Assembly (NCBI GenBank): GCA_947452985.1
Contig: CANGEU010000011.1
Location: 1-49,002 of the forward strand
DNA from: Micrococcales bacterium
GTDB lineage: Bacteria > Actinomycetota > Actinomycetes > Actinomycetales > Microbacteriaceae
Reading direction: 5' to 3'
Length of the DNA stretch: 49,002 nt
In this document: in pieces, positions 14,527-22,711 of the stretch
Position numbering within the stretch: the stretch's first letter is position 1
How the letters are laid out: each line of letters opens with the position of its first letter
The notes under the pieces: model-generated
Seen by the model: the letters and a program-made list of their open reading frames with translations, nothing else
Database searches by the model: none
Told to the model about the DNA's origin: nothing
Position numbers and translations under genes: made by a program

Positions 14527-15913
14527 CCGAAGCGATCCAAGCCTCAACGTCGTCTGGATGACGAGGTAGGGCAGCGGTTAAGTTCTCAACACCGGTCGAA
14601 GTGACAAGCACGTCGTCTTCGATTCGGACACCAATTCCGCGGAACTCTTCCGGTACGCGAAGATCATCTGGCTGGAAGTAAAGACCTGGCTCGATCGTGA
14701 AAATCATTCCCTCGCGAAGCGGAGCCTCACGATACATTTCACGGCGTGCGGTGTCACAGTCGTGAACGTCCATGCCAAGGTGGTGGCTGGTTCCGTGAAC
14801 CATCCAGCGGCGGTGCAGTTGGCGATCGCCGGCCAAAGCCTCTTCCAGAGTGATGTCGATGAAACCCCACTCAATCATCTTTTTGGCGATGACCTCCATG
14901 GCAGCCTCGTGAAGTTCCCGGAACAAAACCCCAGGCTTGGCAATTGCGAATGCAGCATCGGCTGCTTCCAGAACTGCTTCATAAACCTTGCGCTGAGTTG
15001 GGTTGAAGTGACCGGTCACGGGAATGGTTCGCGTTACGTCGGCCGTGTAAAGCGACTCGAGTTCAACACCGGCATCAAGTAGCAGTAGGTCACCCTGGCG
15101 AACCGGTCCGTCGTTTTGAATCCAGTGCAAGATGCAGGCGTGTGAACCAGAAGCGGCGATGGTCTCGTATCCGAGGTCGTTGCCGTCCATACGAGCTCTT
15201 GCAAAGAAGGCCGATTCCACCACGCGTTCACCGCGCTCGTGAGCCATAGCCCATGGCAGCGCTCGCAGAACATCGTTGAATCCGTTCACGCTCGCCTCAA
15301 CCGCTCCGCGCATCTGCTCAATTTCGTAGGCGTCCTTGACTAGGCGAAGTTCGTCGACAAATTGTTTGAGCTCTGGGTCGTCCAAGCGAATCACTAGGTC
15401 GTCCGGCAGGTTTGAAAGAAGTTCATCGAAGTCGGCAAGGTCTTTGGTTTCGATGCCGAGGAGTGCCTCCAACGATTCCAAGCCCGGACGAGGACCAACC
15501 CAGAATTCACCAATCATGGTGTTGGTGAAGAATTCTTCGGTATTGCGGCCGGCAGTTGGGCGGAAGAACAACTGAGAGTGGTGGGCGTGTGCTCTGGCAT
15601 CAATCACCAAAATTGAGTCTGGGACTGTTTTGGCACCCCAGCCGGTTAGGTGAGCGAACGCGGTGTGCGGACGGTAACGGTATTCGGTGTCGTTTGAGCG
15701 AACCTTGGTGCCACCAGCCTCAATCACAATCAGCTTGCCGGTAAATTCCTCAGCAACGGCAGCACGTCGCTTAGCCGCATACTCAGCCACCTCAAGGCGC
15801 TTCGGAAGTTCAGCCTTTTCTTCGGCCCATCCGCCCGAAATGAACTTCATAAACTCTGGGCTGTTTGGGTTGGTAGCGCGACCGCTAACCGGCTTTTTCT
15901 CTTGCTCAGTCAT
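14519..15913 (-). CDS. aminopeptidase P family (Xaa-Pro) metallopeptidase
   Basis: This is an M24B enzyme: a creatinase-like N-terminal domain precedes a pita-bread fold with the metal ligands in LLLLDAGVE, DVTRTIPVTG, HGTSHHLGMDVHD, TIEPGLYF and GIGVRIEDD. It removes an N-terminal residue before proline, in the cytosol. The start is uncertain: the ATG chosen gives the typical MTEQ-like N-terminus (464 residues), an ATG at 15922 adds three residues, and a TTG at 15940 lies exactly 6 bases after a TAGCCC box, so a leaderless TTG start is possible. It converges on the stress protein gene. Confidence 0.92.
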   Translation of the reverse strand: MTEQEKKPVSGRATNPNSPEFMKFISGGWAEEKAELPKRLEVAEYAAKRRAAVAEEFTGKLIVIEAGGTKVRSNDTEYRYRPHTAFAHLTGWGAKTVPDSILVIDARAHAHHSQLFFRPTAGRNTEEFFTNTMIGEFWVGPRPGLESLEALLGIETKDLADFDELLSNLPDDLVIRLDDPELKQFVDELRLVKDAYEIEQMRGAVEASVNGFNDVLRALPWAMAHERGERVVESAFFARARMDGNDLGYETIAASGSHACILHWIQNDGPVRQGDLLLLDAGVELESLYTADVTRTIPVTGHFNPTQRKVYEAVLEAADAAFAIAKPGVLFRELHEAAMEVIAKKMIEWGFIDITLEEALAGDRQLHRRWMVHGTSHHLGMDVHDCDTARREMYREAPLREGMIFTIEPGLYFQPDDLRVPEEFRGIGVRIEDDVLVTSTGVENLTAALPRHPDDVEAWIASAS

Positions 15914-15946
15914 GCGTTCCATACTGCCACTAAACGTCAAACCCTG

Positions 15947-15956
15947 GGGCTAGTCT
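15947..15956. promoter_or_regulatory. overlapping divergent -10 boxes of aminopeptidase and PHP genes
   Basis: TAGTCT on the plus strand (15951-15956) and TAGCCC on the minus strand (15952-15947) share the TA at 15951-15952. They point to transcription starts near 15964 (plus) and 15940 (minus), both of which are TTG codons in frame with the genes. This repeats the geometry seen at 2938-2947. Confidence 0.5.
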
Positions 15957-15978
15957 TTAGGAGTTGAGAGAGGCATTT

Positions 15979-16845
15979 ATGAAGATCGATTTACACAGCC
16001 ACAGCACGCATTCAGATGGCAAGGAAACTGTTGCGCAGATCTTCCAATACGCAGCCGAGGCTGGCCTAGATGTTCTCGCACTAACCGACCACGACACCAC
16101 CGCCGGCTGGGACGAAGCCCGCACCGAAGCTGCGAAGCACGGAATCACTTTCGTGCCCGGTATTGAAATCACCACCAAGCACCACGGGGTTTCAGTTCAC
16201 ATGCTTGCTTATCTACCAGACCCAACCTACGAGCCATTAATTCAGCGGCTGAAAGAAGTCCGAGAATCCCGCGAAACCCGCGTCGAGCGCTACGTAGAAA
16301 ATCTTCAAACCGAGTATTCAAAACTGACCATGGACGACGTGCGCGCCACACTCAGTGAAGAGGGAAAGTCGCCCGGTCGCCCACACATTGCTGATGCCAT
16401 GGTCAATCTGGGATATTTTGGACATCGCAATGAGGTTTTTGCTGGCCCGCTCGACAAGGGGTCGGTGTTCCACATTCCATCCGATGGAATTCACACGGTC
16501 GAAGCCGTGAAACTAATTCGGGCTGCCGGTGGCGTGCCGGTCATGGCTCACCCTATGGCTAGGGCCAAAGGTGACTTAGTAATTACTGAGAAGCACCGCG
16601 AACACTTCATCGAAGTTATCGAAGCTGGTCTAGCCGGATACGAAGTTCATCACCGAGAGGTTGGTGACTTAGCCCGTGAATGGCTAACCGGCTTGGCGCT
16701 TGAGTTTGATCTAGTGCTGACGGGTTCTTCCGATTACCACGGTATGACCGGTAAGGATAATCGCCTAGGCGAAAACACCACCACGTTGGACATGCTAAAG
16801 CGAATTGAAGCGCAAGGCTATGGTTCTGCTATTCAGTGGGCTTAG
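15979..16845 (+). CDS. PHP domain phosphoesterase
   Basis: This 288-residue protein opens with KIDLHSHSTHSDGK and continues with ALTDHDTT and PGIEITT, the metal-binding motifs of the PHP superfamily, with later H residues in VPVMAHPMA and TGSSDYHG. It is of the RNase AM/TrpH (YciV) type, which acts as a 5'-3' exonuclease or 3',5'-nucleotide phosphatase. The ATG is preceded by GAGAGG at a usable distance. An in-frame TTG at 15964 lies 7 bases after a TAGTCT box and could give five more residues. The 3' end overlaps the DEAD-box gene by 17 bases. Confidence 0.88.
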   Translation: MKIDLHSHSTHSDGKETVAQIFQYAAEAGLDVLALTDHDTTAGWDEARTEAAKHGITFVPGIEITTKHHGVSVHMLAYLPDPTYEPLIQRLKEVRESRETRVERYVENLQTEYSKLTMDDVRATLSEEGKSPGRPHIADAMVNLGYFGHRNEVFAGPLDKGSVFHIPSDGIHTVEAVKLIRAAGGVPVMAHPMARAKGDLVITEKHREHFIEVIEAGLAGYEVHHREVGDLAREWLTGLALEFDLVLTGSSDYHGMTGKDNRLGENTTTLDMLKRIEAQGYGSAIQWA

Positions 16846-18181
16846 AGTCTCCACCGCGAGTGCGGCGGCGCTGACGGTTACGGTCTGAAGCCGGACGCGG
16901 TTCACGCTTCTCTTCCGGCCTGTGACCACCCTGAGGTTTGCGGTCACCGCCACGGCGCTGATCTGGCTTGTTTGAAGACTGTTTCGGAACCATAGTGCTG
17001 GCACGGATGCGTCCCTTGGTTCCTGCAGGAATCTCAAGATCAGTGAACAGGTGCGCCGAACTCGAGTAGGTTTCCACAGGTTCTGGAATGCCAAGTTCAA
17101 GAGCGGTGTTGATGTTCTGCCAGCGGGTCATGTCTTCCCAGTCAACGAAAGTAACTGCGATACCGGTGCGACCAGCGCGGCCGGTACGACCGGTGCGGTG
17201 CAGGTAGTTCTTCTCGTCTTCGGGAACCGTGTAGTTAATTACGTGAGTCACGTCATCAACGTCGATGCCTCGAGCGGCAACCTCGGTGGCAACCAAGATT
17301 TCCTTCTTGCCGGACCGGAACGCTGCCATCGAGCGCTCGCGGGCTTCCTGTGACATGTCGCCGTGAAGGGCGGTGGCATTGAAGCCGCGGTCGACCAGTT
17401 CTTCAGAAACTTTGCTGGCCTGGCGCTTGGTCTTGCAGAAGATAACGGTCTTGCCGCGACCCTCAGCCTGAAGAATGCGACCAACGACCTCGTCTTTGTC
17501 GAGCGAGTGAGCGCGGTAGATGAACTGCTTGATGTCTGCTTTGGTGTGACCCTCTTCAGCCTCGTTGGCACGAATGTGCATCGGGCGGTTCTGGTACTTG
17601 CGAGCAAGAGTCAAAATGCTGCTAGGCATGGTTGCCGAGAACATTAGGGTCTGGCGAAGTGGAGGAGTCATTGCGAAAAGGCGCTCAACATCTGGCAAGA
17701 AGCCAAGGTCAAGCATTTCATCGGCTTCGTCGAGCACCATGAAAGTGATCTTGCCGAGATCTAGCTTCTTCTGCTTCGCTAGGTCGATAAGACGTCCTGG
17801 TGTTCCAACGATGATCTGAGCTCCAGCTTCGATCTCTGCAATCTGGCCTTCATAAGACTTTCCGCCATAGATGGCAACAACGGTGGTGGCGCGGTTGCCA
17901 GTGGCAAGAACTAGGTCTTCGGCAACCTGGATGCAAAGTTCACGGGTTGGAACCACCACGAGCGCCTGAGCGCCTTTTGCAGGGTTCAATCCAAGCTTCT
18001 GGATTAGCGGAAGGCCGAAGCCGAAAGTTTTACCGGTACCGGTCTTAGCCTGGCCTATGATGTCCTGGCCGGTTAGGGCAACAGGGATTGCCTGCTCCTG
18101 AATTGGGAAAGGCTCAGTAATGCCTTTTTTGGTTAGCGCCTCAACGATGTCGGCGTCGATGCCAAGTTCGGCAAATGTCAA
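16829..18181 (-). CDS. DEAD-box ATP-dependent RNA helicase
   Basis: The 450-residue protein has the Q motif (PFPIQEQAIP), Walker A AKTGTGKT, PTRELCIQ, VLDEADEM, the SAT motif (FSATMP) and HRTGRTGRAG, so both RecA-like lobes are complete. A basic tail rich in Arg, Gly and Lys (from about residue 400) should bind RNA. It is probably a CsdA/RhlE-like helicase in ribosome assembly or mRNA turnover. Translation starts at TTG, supported by AGGAG (18192-18188) six bases upstream and by the family N-terminus MTFAELG. It is divergent from the ferritin-fold gene. Confidence 0.94.
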   Translation of the reverse strand: MTFAELGIDADIVEALTKKGITEPFPIQEQAIPVALTGQDIIGQAKTGTGKTFGFGLPLIQKLGLNPAKGAQALVVVPTRELCIQVAEDLVLATGNRATTVVAIYGGKSYEGQIAEIEAGAQIIVGTPGRLIDLAKQKKLDLGKITFMVLDEADEMLDLGFLPDVERLFAMTPPLRQTLMFSATMPSSILTLARKYQNRPMHIRANEAEEGHTKADIKQFIYRAHSLDKDEVVGRILQAEGRGKTVIFCKTKRQASKVSEELVDRGFNATALHGDMSQEARERSMAAFRSGKKEILVATEVAARGIDVDDVTHVINYTVPEDEKNYLHRTGRTGRAGRTGIAVTFVDWEDMTRWQNINTALELGIPEPVETYSSSAHLFTDLEIPAGTKGRIRASTMVPKQSSNKPDQRRGGDRKPQGGHRPEEKREPRPASDRNRQRRRTRGGDSKPTE

Positions 18182-18218
18182 AAGAGTCTCCTATTAGTCT
18201 TTGCTAGTTTACGAGAGT

Positions 18219-18224
18219 TATTCT
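18219..18224 (+). promoter_or_regulatory. -10 box of the ferritin-fold gene
   Basis: TATTCT ends 7 bases before the ATG at 18232, with no ribosome site between. The divergent DEAD-box gene has a separate TAAACT box on the minus strand (18211-18206) and a normal leader. Confidence 0.5.
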
Positions 18225-18231
18225 TATAACC

Positions 18232-19005
18232 ATGTTTGAGTGGATTAAGCGCATCGGCAAAAAAGCGCGCAACCTGGTGCTGCCGGAACGTGAAGAGCGA
18301 CGAGCTCGTAACATTGAGGCCATCGATCTTGCCCCATACACTCCTGAACCGAAAGCCTTTTTGGGTCAGTTGGCTTACCTCGAGTTGAGCCAGTTTGAGA
18401 TTCTCACCAACGAACTAAAGTTTTCGCCAACGACTTCGGATAAGGCGCAGTTGAGCGAAGCTTCCGCGAAAAGTTTTCAGAAGTACCGTTCAATTGCCAA
18501 GTTACTTTCGACGAATGGCGTGGACGCCACCGACGCCATGGATCCGTTCACCGAACGCATCGAAACTTTCCACTCGCGCACCAATGGCATCGACTGGTAC
18601 GAGACCGTGGTGAAGGTTTATTTGGTGGGCGGCTTGCTGGAAGATTTCTACAAGCGTTTGGCGGTCGGTCTTCCAGATGAAATCCGCGAGGACGTGGAGA
18701 AGGCTCTAAAGGATTCAACCTTTGAGAAGTTTGCCAAGTTGGTTCTCATTGAGGCCATGCAAGAAAACCCTCAGCTGGCTTCGCGCCTAGCGCTCTGGGG
18801 TCGCCGCTTGATGGGTGATGTGCTCTTGGAACTTCGAGCAGCTTTTGATAACCGCAAGCTTGCCGGAACCGCTAAATCAAAGAAACTTACCTTGGACGAC
18901 GAACGCCGAGTGAACCTTGAGGCTTACTCGAAGTTGGAACCACTAATTAGCGAGTTGATCGGTGCGCACAGTTTGCGCATGGACGCGATTGGGTTAGCCG
19001 CGTAG
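18232..19005 (+). CDS. ferritin-like fold protein (MiaE-like)
   Basis: This 257-residue all-helical protein is the actinobacterial MiaE_2-type protein that conventionally lies next to a DEAD-box helicase and DUF3107. Likely di-iron ligands include Glu51 in AYLELSQFE, Glu110 in RIETFHSR, the E and D in LLEDFY, and a late E in VLIEAMQEN. True MiaE hydroxylates a modified tRNA adenosine; whether this branch does so is unknown. The start is leaderless-like. The 3' end overlaps the convergent small membrane protein gene by 12 bases. Confidence 0.8.
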   Translation: MFEWIKRIGKKARNLVLPEREERRARNIEAIDLAPYTPEPKAFLGQLAYLELSQFEILTNELKFSPTTSDKAQLSEASAKSFQKYRSIAKLLSTNGVDATDAMDPFTERIETFHSRTNGIDWYETVVKVYLVGGLLEDFYKRLAVGLPDEIREDVEKALKDSTFEKFAKLVLIEAMQENPQLASRLALWGRRLMGDVLLELRAAFDNRKLAGTAKSKKLTLDDERRVNLEAYSKLEPLISELIGAHSLRMDAIGLAA

Positions 19006-19278
19006 TTTTGCGTCGCGAGTTCGAATTCGCGAATGAGCCAAACGGCTCGAAACCAAGACCATTACCAGTGGCATTAGAACCATGATGATTACCCAGATGT
19101 AACCTTCGGTGTATTTGAAACCCAACCAGGTGAGCGCACCCCAAAGGACTGAACCTACGACCATGGCGATGGCTGGTGGAAGCAGTGCGCCATACTCTTC
19201 GCTTCGCGCGTAGATGTAAGGGGCAACTAGGCCGAGAATGGCTGCGTAAAACGCAATGACTGCAAATGAAAATTCCAT
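18994..19278 (-). CDS. small membrane protein of unknown function
   Basis: The protein has 94 residues with three hydrophobic helices (near residues 5-22, 32-52 and 60-80) and a basic Arg-rich tail. No family motif is recognised. It starts one base from the DUF3107 stop on the same strand (shared base at 19278), so it is coupled to DUF3107. A membrane protein at this spot next to DUF3107 and MiaE_2 is usual in Microbacteriaceae. Function unknown. Confidence 0.72.
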   Translation of the reverse strand: MEFSFAVIAFYAAILGLVAPYIYARSEEYGALLPPAIAMVVGSVLWGALTWLGFKYTEGYIWVIIMVLMPLVMVLVSSRLAHSRIRTRDAKLRG

Positions 19279-19502
19279 TAGGCGATGAACCCTACTCTGC
19301 GAACTTCTTCGGCGCCGACTTCGATGTAACCGAGCGCGTCTACTGGGATTAGGAAAAGCTTGCCCTTGTTGTCTACCAACTTGATCAGCTTTGCGCCGGA
19401 ATCGATTGCGTTGGCCACGGTTTGCTCGATTTCCTGGCCACTCTGCTCTGATTCAAAGCTGAGTTCGCGGGCTAGATTGCGAAGACCGATCTTAATTTCC
19501 AT
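19278..19502 (-). CDS. DUF3107 family protein
   Basis: This 74-residue soluble protein has MEIKIGL at the start, an ELSFES segment, and ends IEVGAEEVRRVGF, matching actinobacterial DUF3107, which is small, cytosolic and of unknown role. AAAAGGTG 4-5 bases before the ATG acts as ribosome site. It heads a two-gene unit with the small membrane protein and is divergent from adnA. TAATCT on the minus strand (19534-19529) is a candidate -10 box and overlaps a plus-strand TAGATT. Confidence 0.85.
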   Translation of the reverse strand: MEIKIGLRNLARELSFESEQSGQEIEQTVANAIDSGAKLIKLVDNKGKLFLIPVDALGYIEVGAEEVRRVGFIA

Positions 19503-19578
19503 GGGACACCTTTTCTCTTACTTCCAATAGATTACGACAGCACACCGACACCTCGCGCACAATGTCACAGCCGAGAAG

Positions 19579-19584
19579 TAGTCT
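19579..19584 (+). promoter_or_regulatory. -10 box that decides the adnA start
   Basis: TAGTCT ends 7 bases before the ATG at 19592 and lies downstream of the first in-frame ATG (19562). That makes 19592 the better start and places transcription initiation at that codon. No ribosome site precedes either ATG. Confidence 0.5.
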
Positions 19585-19591
19585 GCTTTCA

Positions 19592-22500
19592 ATGGTTGAT
19601 GCATTCTTTAGGAAACACGGTCTGGGGGCCGTTATCGAAACGCTTACGCTCTCTGCGTCACAGCGGAAGGTTGCCGACCTACCATTTGGTTCCAATGCCT
19701 TGGTTTATGGTGTTCCTGCCAGCGGTAAAACCACTGCCTTGAAGGCGCTTATTCTTGGCCGCTTGCGCGCAGGTTTCAAGCCTGAAGAGCTATTGGCGTT
19801 GGCCGCAACTCGAGAATCGGCAACCAAGTTACGCGACGAACTGGCGTTGGAGTACCAAGGTTCAACTCCTGGTCCGATGGCACGAACATTGGCTTCCTTT
19901 GCCTTCAACATTTTGCGAGAGCGTTCGCTGTCGCTTGGCTTGAACCCGCCGGAACTAATCACCGGTTCCGAACAAGACCAGATCATCAGCGAGTTGATTG
20001 CCGAATTTCTTTCAACCGAACTACCTGCCGATTGGCCAAAGTCTCTAAAGCGCCAGGTCATGGAACTGCGCGGTTTTAGAGCCGAACTTCGAGAGCTGAT
20101 CACCGTGTGCCTTGAGCGCGGTGTTACCCAAGAGCGCTTGCTTGAACTTGCAGCCGAACACGAACGCCCAGTCTGGCAGGCGGCCGCACACTTCTACAAC
20201 GGCTATCTAAACCGACTTCGTGAGCCTGCCAATGCAAACCGCCACGACCCATCAACCCTGCTCACTTTTGTTGTTCAGGAATTACAAGAAAATTCTTGGC
20301 CAAAGGTTGCAGCCGATCTCAAATTGATTGTGGTCGACGACGCCCAAGAATTGACCCCAGCGGCAATGTCACTGTTAAAGGTGCTGGCATCCCAAGGCGC
20401 AAACCTGGTGTTAGTTGGAGACCCAGACTCCACCACCATGGGTTTCCGGGCAGCTAGCCCGGTTGCCATGAAGGAACTTATTTCCGCAATCGGCAGTGGT
20501 TATGTTGAGATATTGCTCACCGACGACCTCTCGGTTCGTCACCCAGACCTAACCGCAATTTTGGCCGGCACGGCGTCGAAGTTGTCGGTGGAGCGAGCTG
20601 GAACTCACCGAACAGTTTTGGGCGCATCCGCAAAGCCTGAAAGCGATCGAATTGAAGCCAAGGTATTCGACACCGAAACTTCGGAACTGACTTGGTTGGC
20701 ACACCGCCTTCGCGACCTCCACCTGAATCACGGGGTTGCTTGGAAAGACATGGCGGTGGTTGCCCGCTCTAGAAATGTTTTGGAGAAGTGGGCTTCGGCG
20801 CTTGCCTCGCAAGCTGTTCCAACCATGATCCACGGAAGTCAAACATCGTTCAAAGATGAGTTTGCAACCGGCTATCTTCTCCAATTGGCAAAGTATTGCA
20901 TCGAGAAGCCAGAGCCGACTCGCGATGTGCTTATGGAGCTTCTTCACAACCCATTCGCAGGTCTCGATTCGCTAAGCATTCGTCGAATTCGTCGTCGCCT
21001 TCGTCAGCTTGAAATTGATGCCGGAAGTGAGCGCACCAGCGACCAGCTTTTGATTGAGCTGTTTGAAAAGCCAGCGATTGCCAAAGACCTTTACGGCGAA
21101 GAAGGCAAGCGCGTTCGCCAGTTCCTTAAGGTCCTCGAAAAAGCTTCCGAAATCGCTGAAACCGAGGGAACCACCTCTGAGGAATTGCTCTGGGTGCTCT
21201 GGATCAATTCGCCGGCCAAAGCCGATTGGGAACGACAGTCGAAAGCAGTTGGGGAAGTGGCTTTGCAGGCAAACCGCAACCTCGACTCGGTCGTTGCCCT
21301 GTTTGCGGCAGCCAACCGATTTGCTGAACGCCACCCGGAGGTGGATTCTGCCGAGTTCATTCGTGAACAGCTAGAACGCGACATCCCTCAAGACACACTG
21401 GCCTTGGTTTCCAGAGACGACGAAAAGGTCCTTTTGGCAACCAGTTCATCGATGATTGGCCGCCGATTCAAGTTGGTTGCTCTGCCTGGATTGATTGAAG
21501 GTGTTTGGCCAAACCTCAAGCCACGGTCTTCTTTGCTGGGCGCTCTCACGCTAGACGCGGTCTTGGCCGGCAAGAGCCCAGATGAAGCGCGTTCGGAGGT
21601 GAACGATGAACTTCGCATGCTTCACAAAGCGGTTGGTGCAACCTCTGACTACCTCTTGGTTTCGGCAGTCAATGGCGATGAAACCCAAGTATCGCAATTC
21701 ATGCGACTTCTGGTTGGAAACGTTCCAGACAACACCTCGTACTCGGAATCAAGCCAAACACTTCGCGGTTTGGTGGGAACCCTTCGTCGCAAATTGGTCA
21801 CCACCTCGAGCGAAACCGAGCGACTCGAGGCAGGTTACGCCTTAGCCCGACTCGCTCTAGATAAGCAACCGGGAGCACACCCAGATCAGTGGTCGGGAAT
21901 TCTTACCTTCGATAGCCCAGAGGCATTGGTTGCGCTGGATGAAGATGAAACCGGCAAGGTTTGGATTTACCCATCGGCGGTAGATGCCTTTATCAAGTGT
22001 CCGCTGCACTGGTTCATGCAGGCACACGGTGGAACCGACAAGAGCTTTGAAGCCAACTTTGGAACTCTTCTTCACAAGGTCCTCGAAGAAGCCAAGGCGA
22101 ACACTTACGAGGAACTTTGGAAGGGTGTGGAGTCCAAGTGGCACACTCTCGAATTCGAAGCATCATGGGTGGAAAAGCGCGAAATCCGTAAAGCCAAAAA
22201 GATGGTTGAAAATCTGGTTGGTTACCTGGACGAGCGCGCGGAAAAGAACTATCGCTTGGTTGGCTCTGAAGTATTGATCGACTTCGACCTGGGTCGAGCT
22301 CACATCCGGGGTCGCGTAGACCGAGTTGAGCAAGGTCCAGATGGCCAGGTAATGATTGTCGACCTCAAAACGTATGCCAGCGGCAAAGCCGATGAGAACT
22401 CACAACTTGGTTTGTACCAGCTTGCCTTCATTGAAAACCAGTTCGACGAGTTGATTGATCAGCCGGCCCGCCTCGAGGGAGCCTCATTACTGCTAGTTGG

Positions 22501-22711
22501 TGGAAAGAAGTATTCAACCAACTCCCAAACTTCTCTTACTGAAAATGAAGAATTACAAGAATCCATGAGAGCAATAATCGACGACGCAATTATCGGAATG
22601 TCTGCGCAAGATGCGCTCTTCCAAGCCAACATCGGAACCCACTGCACCGATCCAAACGGCTACGGCAACTGCAGCATTCTGCTAACTCCGGCGGTGTCCT
22701 ATGCAGGCTAG
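19592..22711 (+). CDS. adnA: AdnA-type subunit of the AdnAB helicase-nuclease
   Basis: This is a UvrD-like motor domain fused to a C-terminal RecB-family nuclease, 1039 residues from the chosen ATG (1049 from an upstream ATG). Walker A is GVPASGKTT near residue 40, and motif II reads VVDDAQE rather than DExQ, as expected of the weaker AdnA motor. The nuclease motif is GRVDRVE...IVDLKTY. Cysteines flank the nuclease (KCPLHWF and HCTDPNGYGNC) but one of the four usual iron-sulfur ligands seems replaced. With AdnB it resects DNA double-strand breaks. The adnB start lies inside its end (11-base overlap). Confidence 0.92.
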   Translation: MVDAFFRKHGLGAVIETLTLSASQRKVADLPFGSNALVYGVPASGKTTALKALILGRLRAGFKPEELLALAATRESATKLRDELALEYQGSTPGPMARTLASFAFNILRERSLSLGLNPPELITGSEQDQIISELIAEFLSTELPADWPKSLKRQVMELRGFRAELRELITVCLERGVTQERLLELAAEHERPVWQAAAHFYNGYLNRLREPANANRHDPSTLLTFVVQELQENSWPKVAADLKLIVVDDAQELTPAAMSLLKVLASQGANLVLVGDPDSTTMGFRAASPVAMKELISAIGSGYVEILLTDDLSVRHPDLTAILAGTASKLSVERAGTHRTVLGASAKPESDRIEAKVFDTETSELTWLAHRLRDLHLNHGVAWKDMAVVARSRNVLEKWASALASQAVPTMIHGSQTSFKDEFATGYLLQLAKYCIEKPEPTRDVLMELLHNPFAGLDSLSIRRIRRRLRQLEIDAGSERTSDQLLIELFEKPAIAKDLYGEEGKRVRQFLKVLEKASEIAETEGTTSEELLWVLWINSPAKADWERQSKAVGEVALQANRNLDSVVALFAAANRFAERHPEVDSAEFIREQLERDIPQDTLALVSRDDEKVLLATSSSMIGRRFKLVALPGLIEGVWPNLKPRSSLLGALTLDAVLAGKSPDEARSEVNDELRMLHKAVGATSDYLLVSAVNGDETQVSQFMRLLVGNVPDNTSYSESSQTLRGLVGTLRRKLVTTSSETERLEAGYALARLALDKQPGAHPDQWSGILTFDSPEALVALDEDETGKVWIYPSAVDAFIKCPLHWFMQAHGGTDKSFEANFGTLLHKVLEEAKANTYEELWKGVESKWHTLEFEASWVEKREIRKAKKMVENLVGYLDERAEKNYRLVGSEVLIDFDLGRAHIRGRVDRVEQGPDGQVMIVDLKTYASGKADENSQLGLYQLAFIENQFDELIDQPARLEGASLLLVGGKKYSTNSQTSLTENEELQESMRAIIDDAIIGMSAQDALFQANIGTHCTDPNGYGNCSILLTPAVSYAG

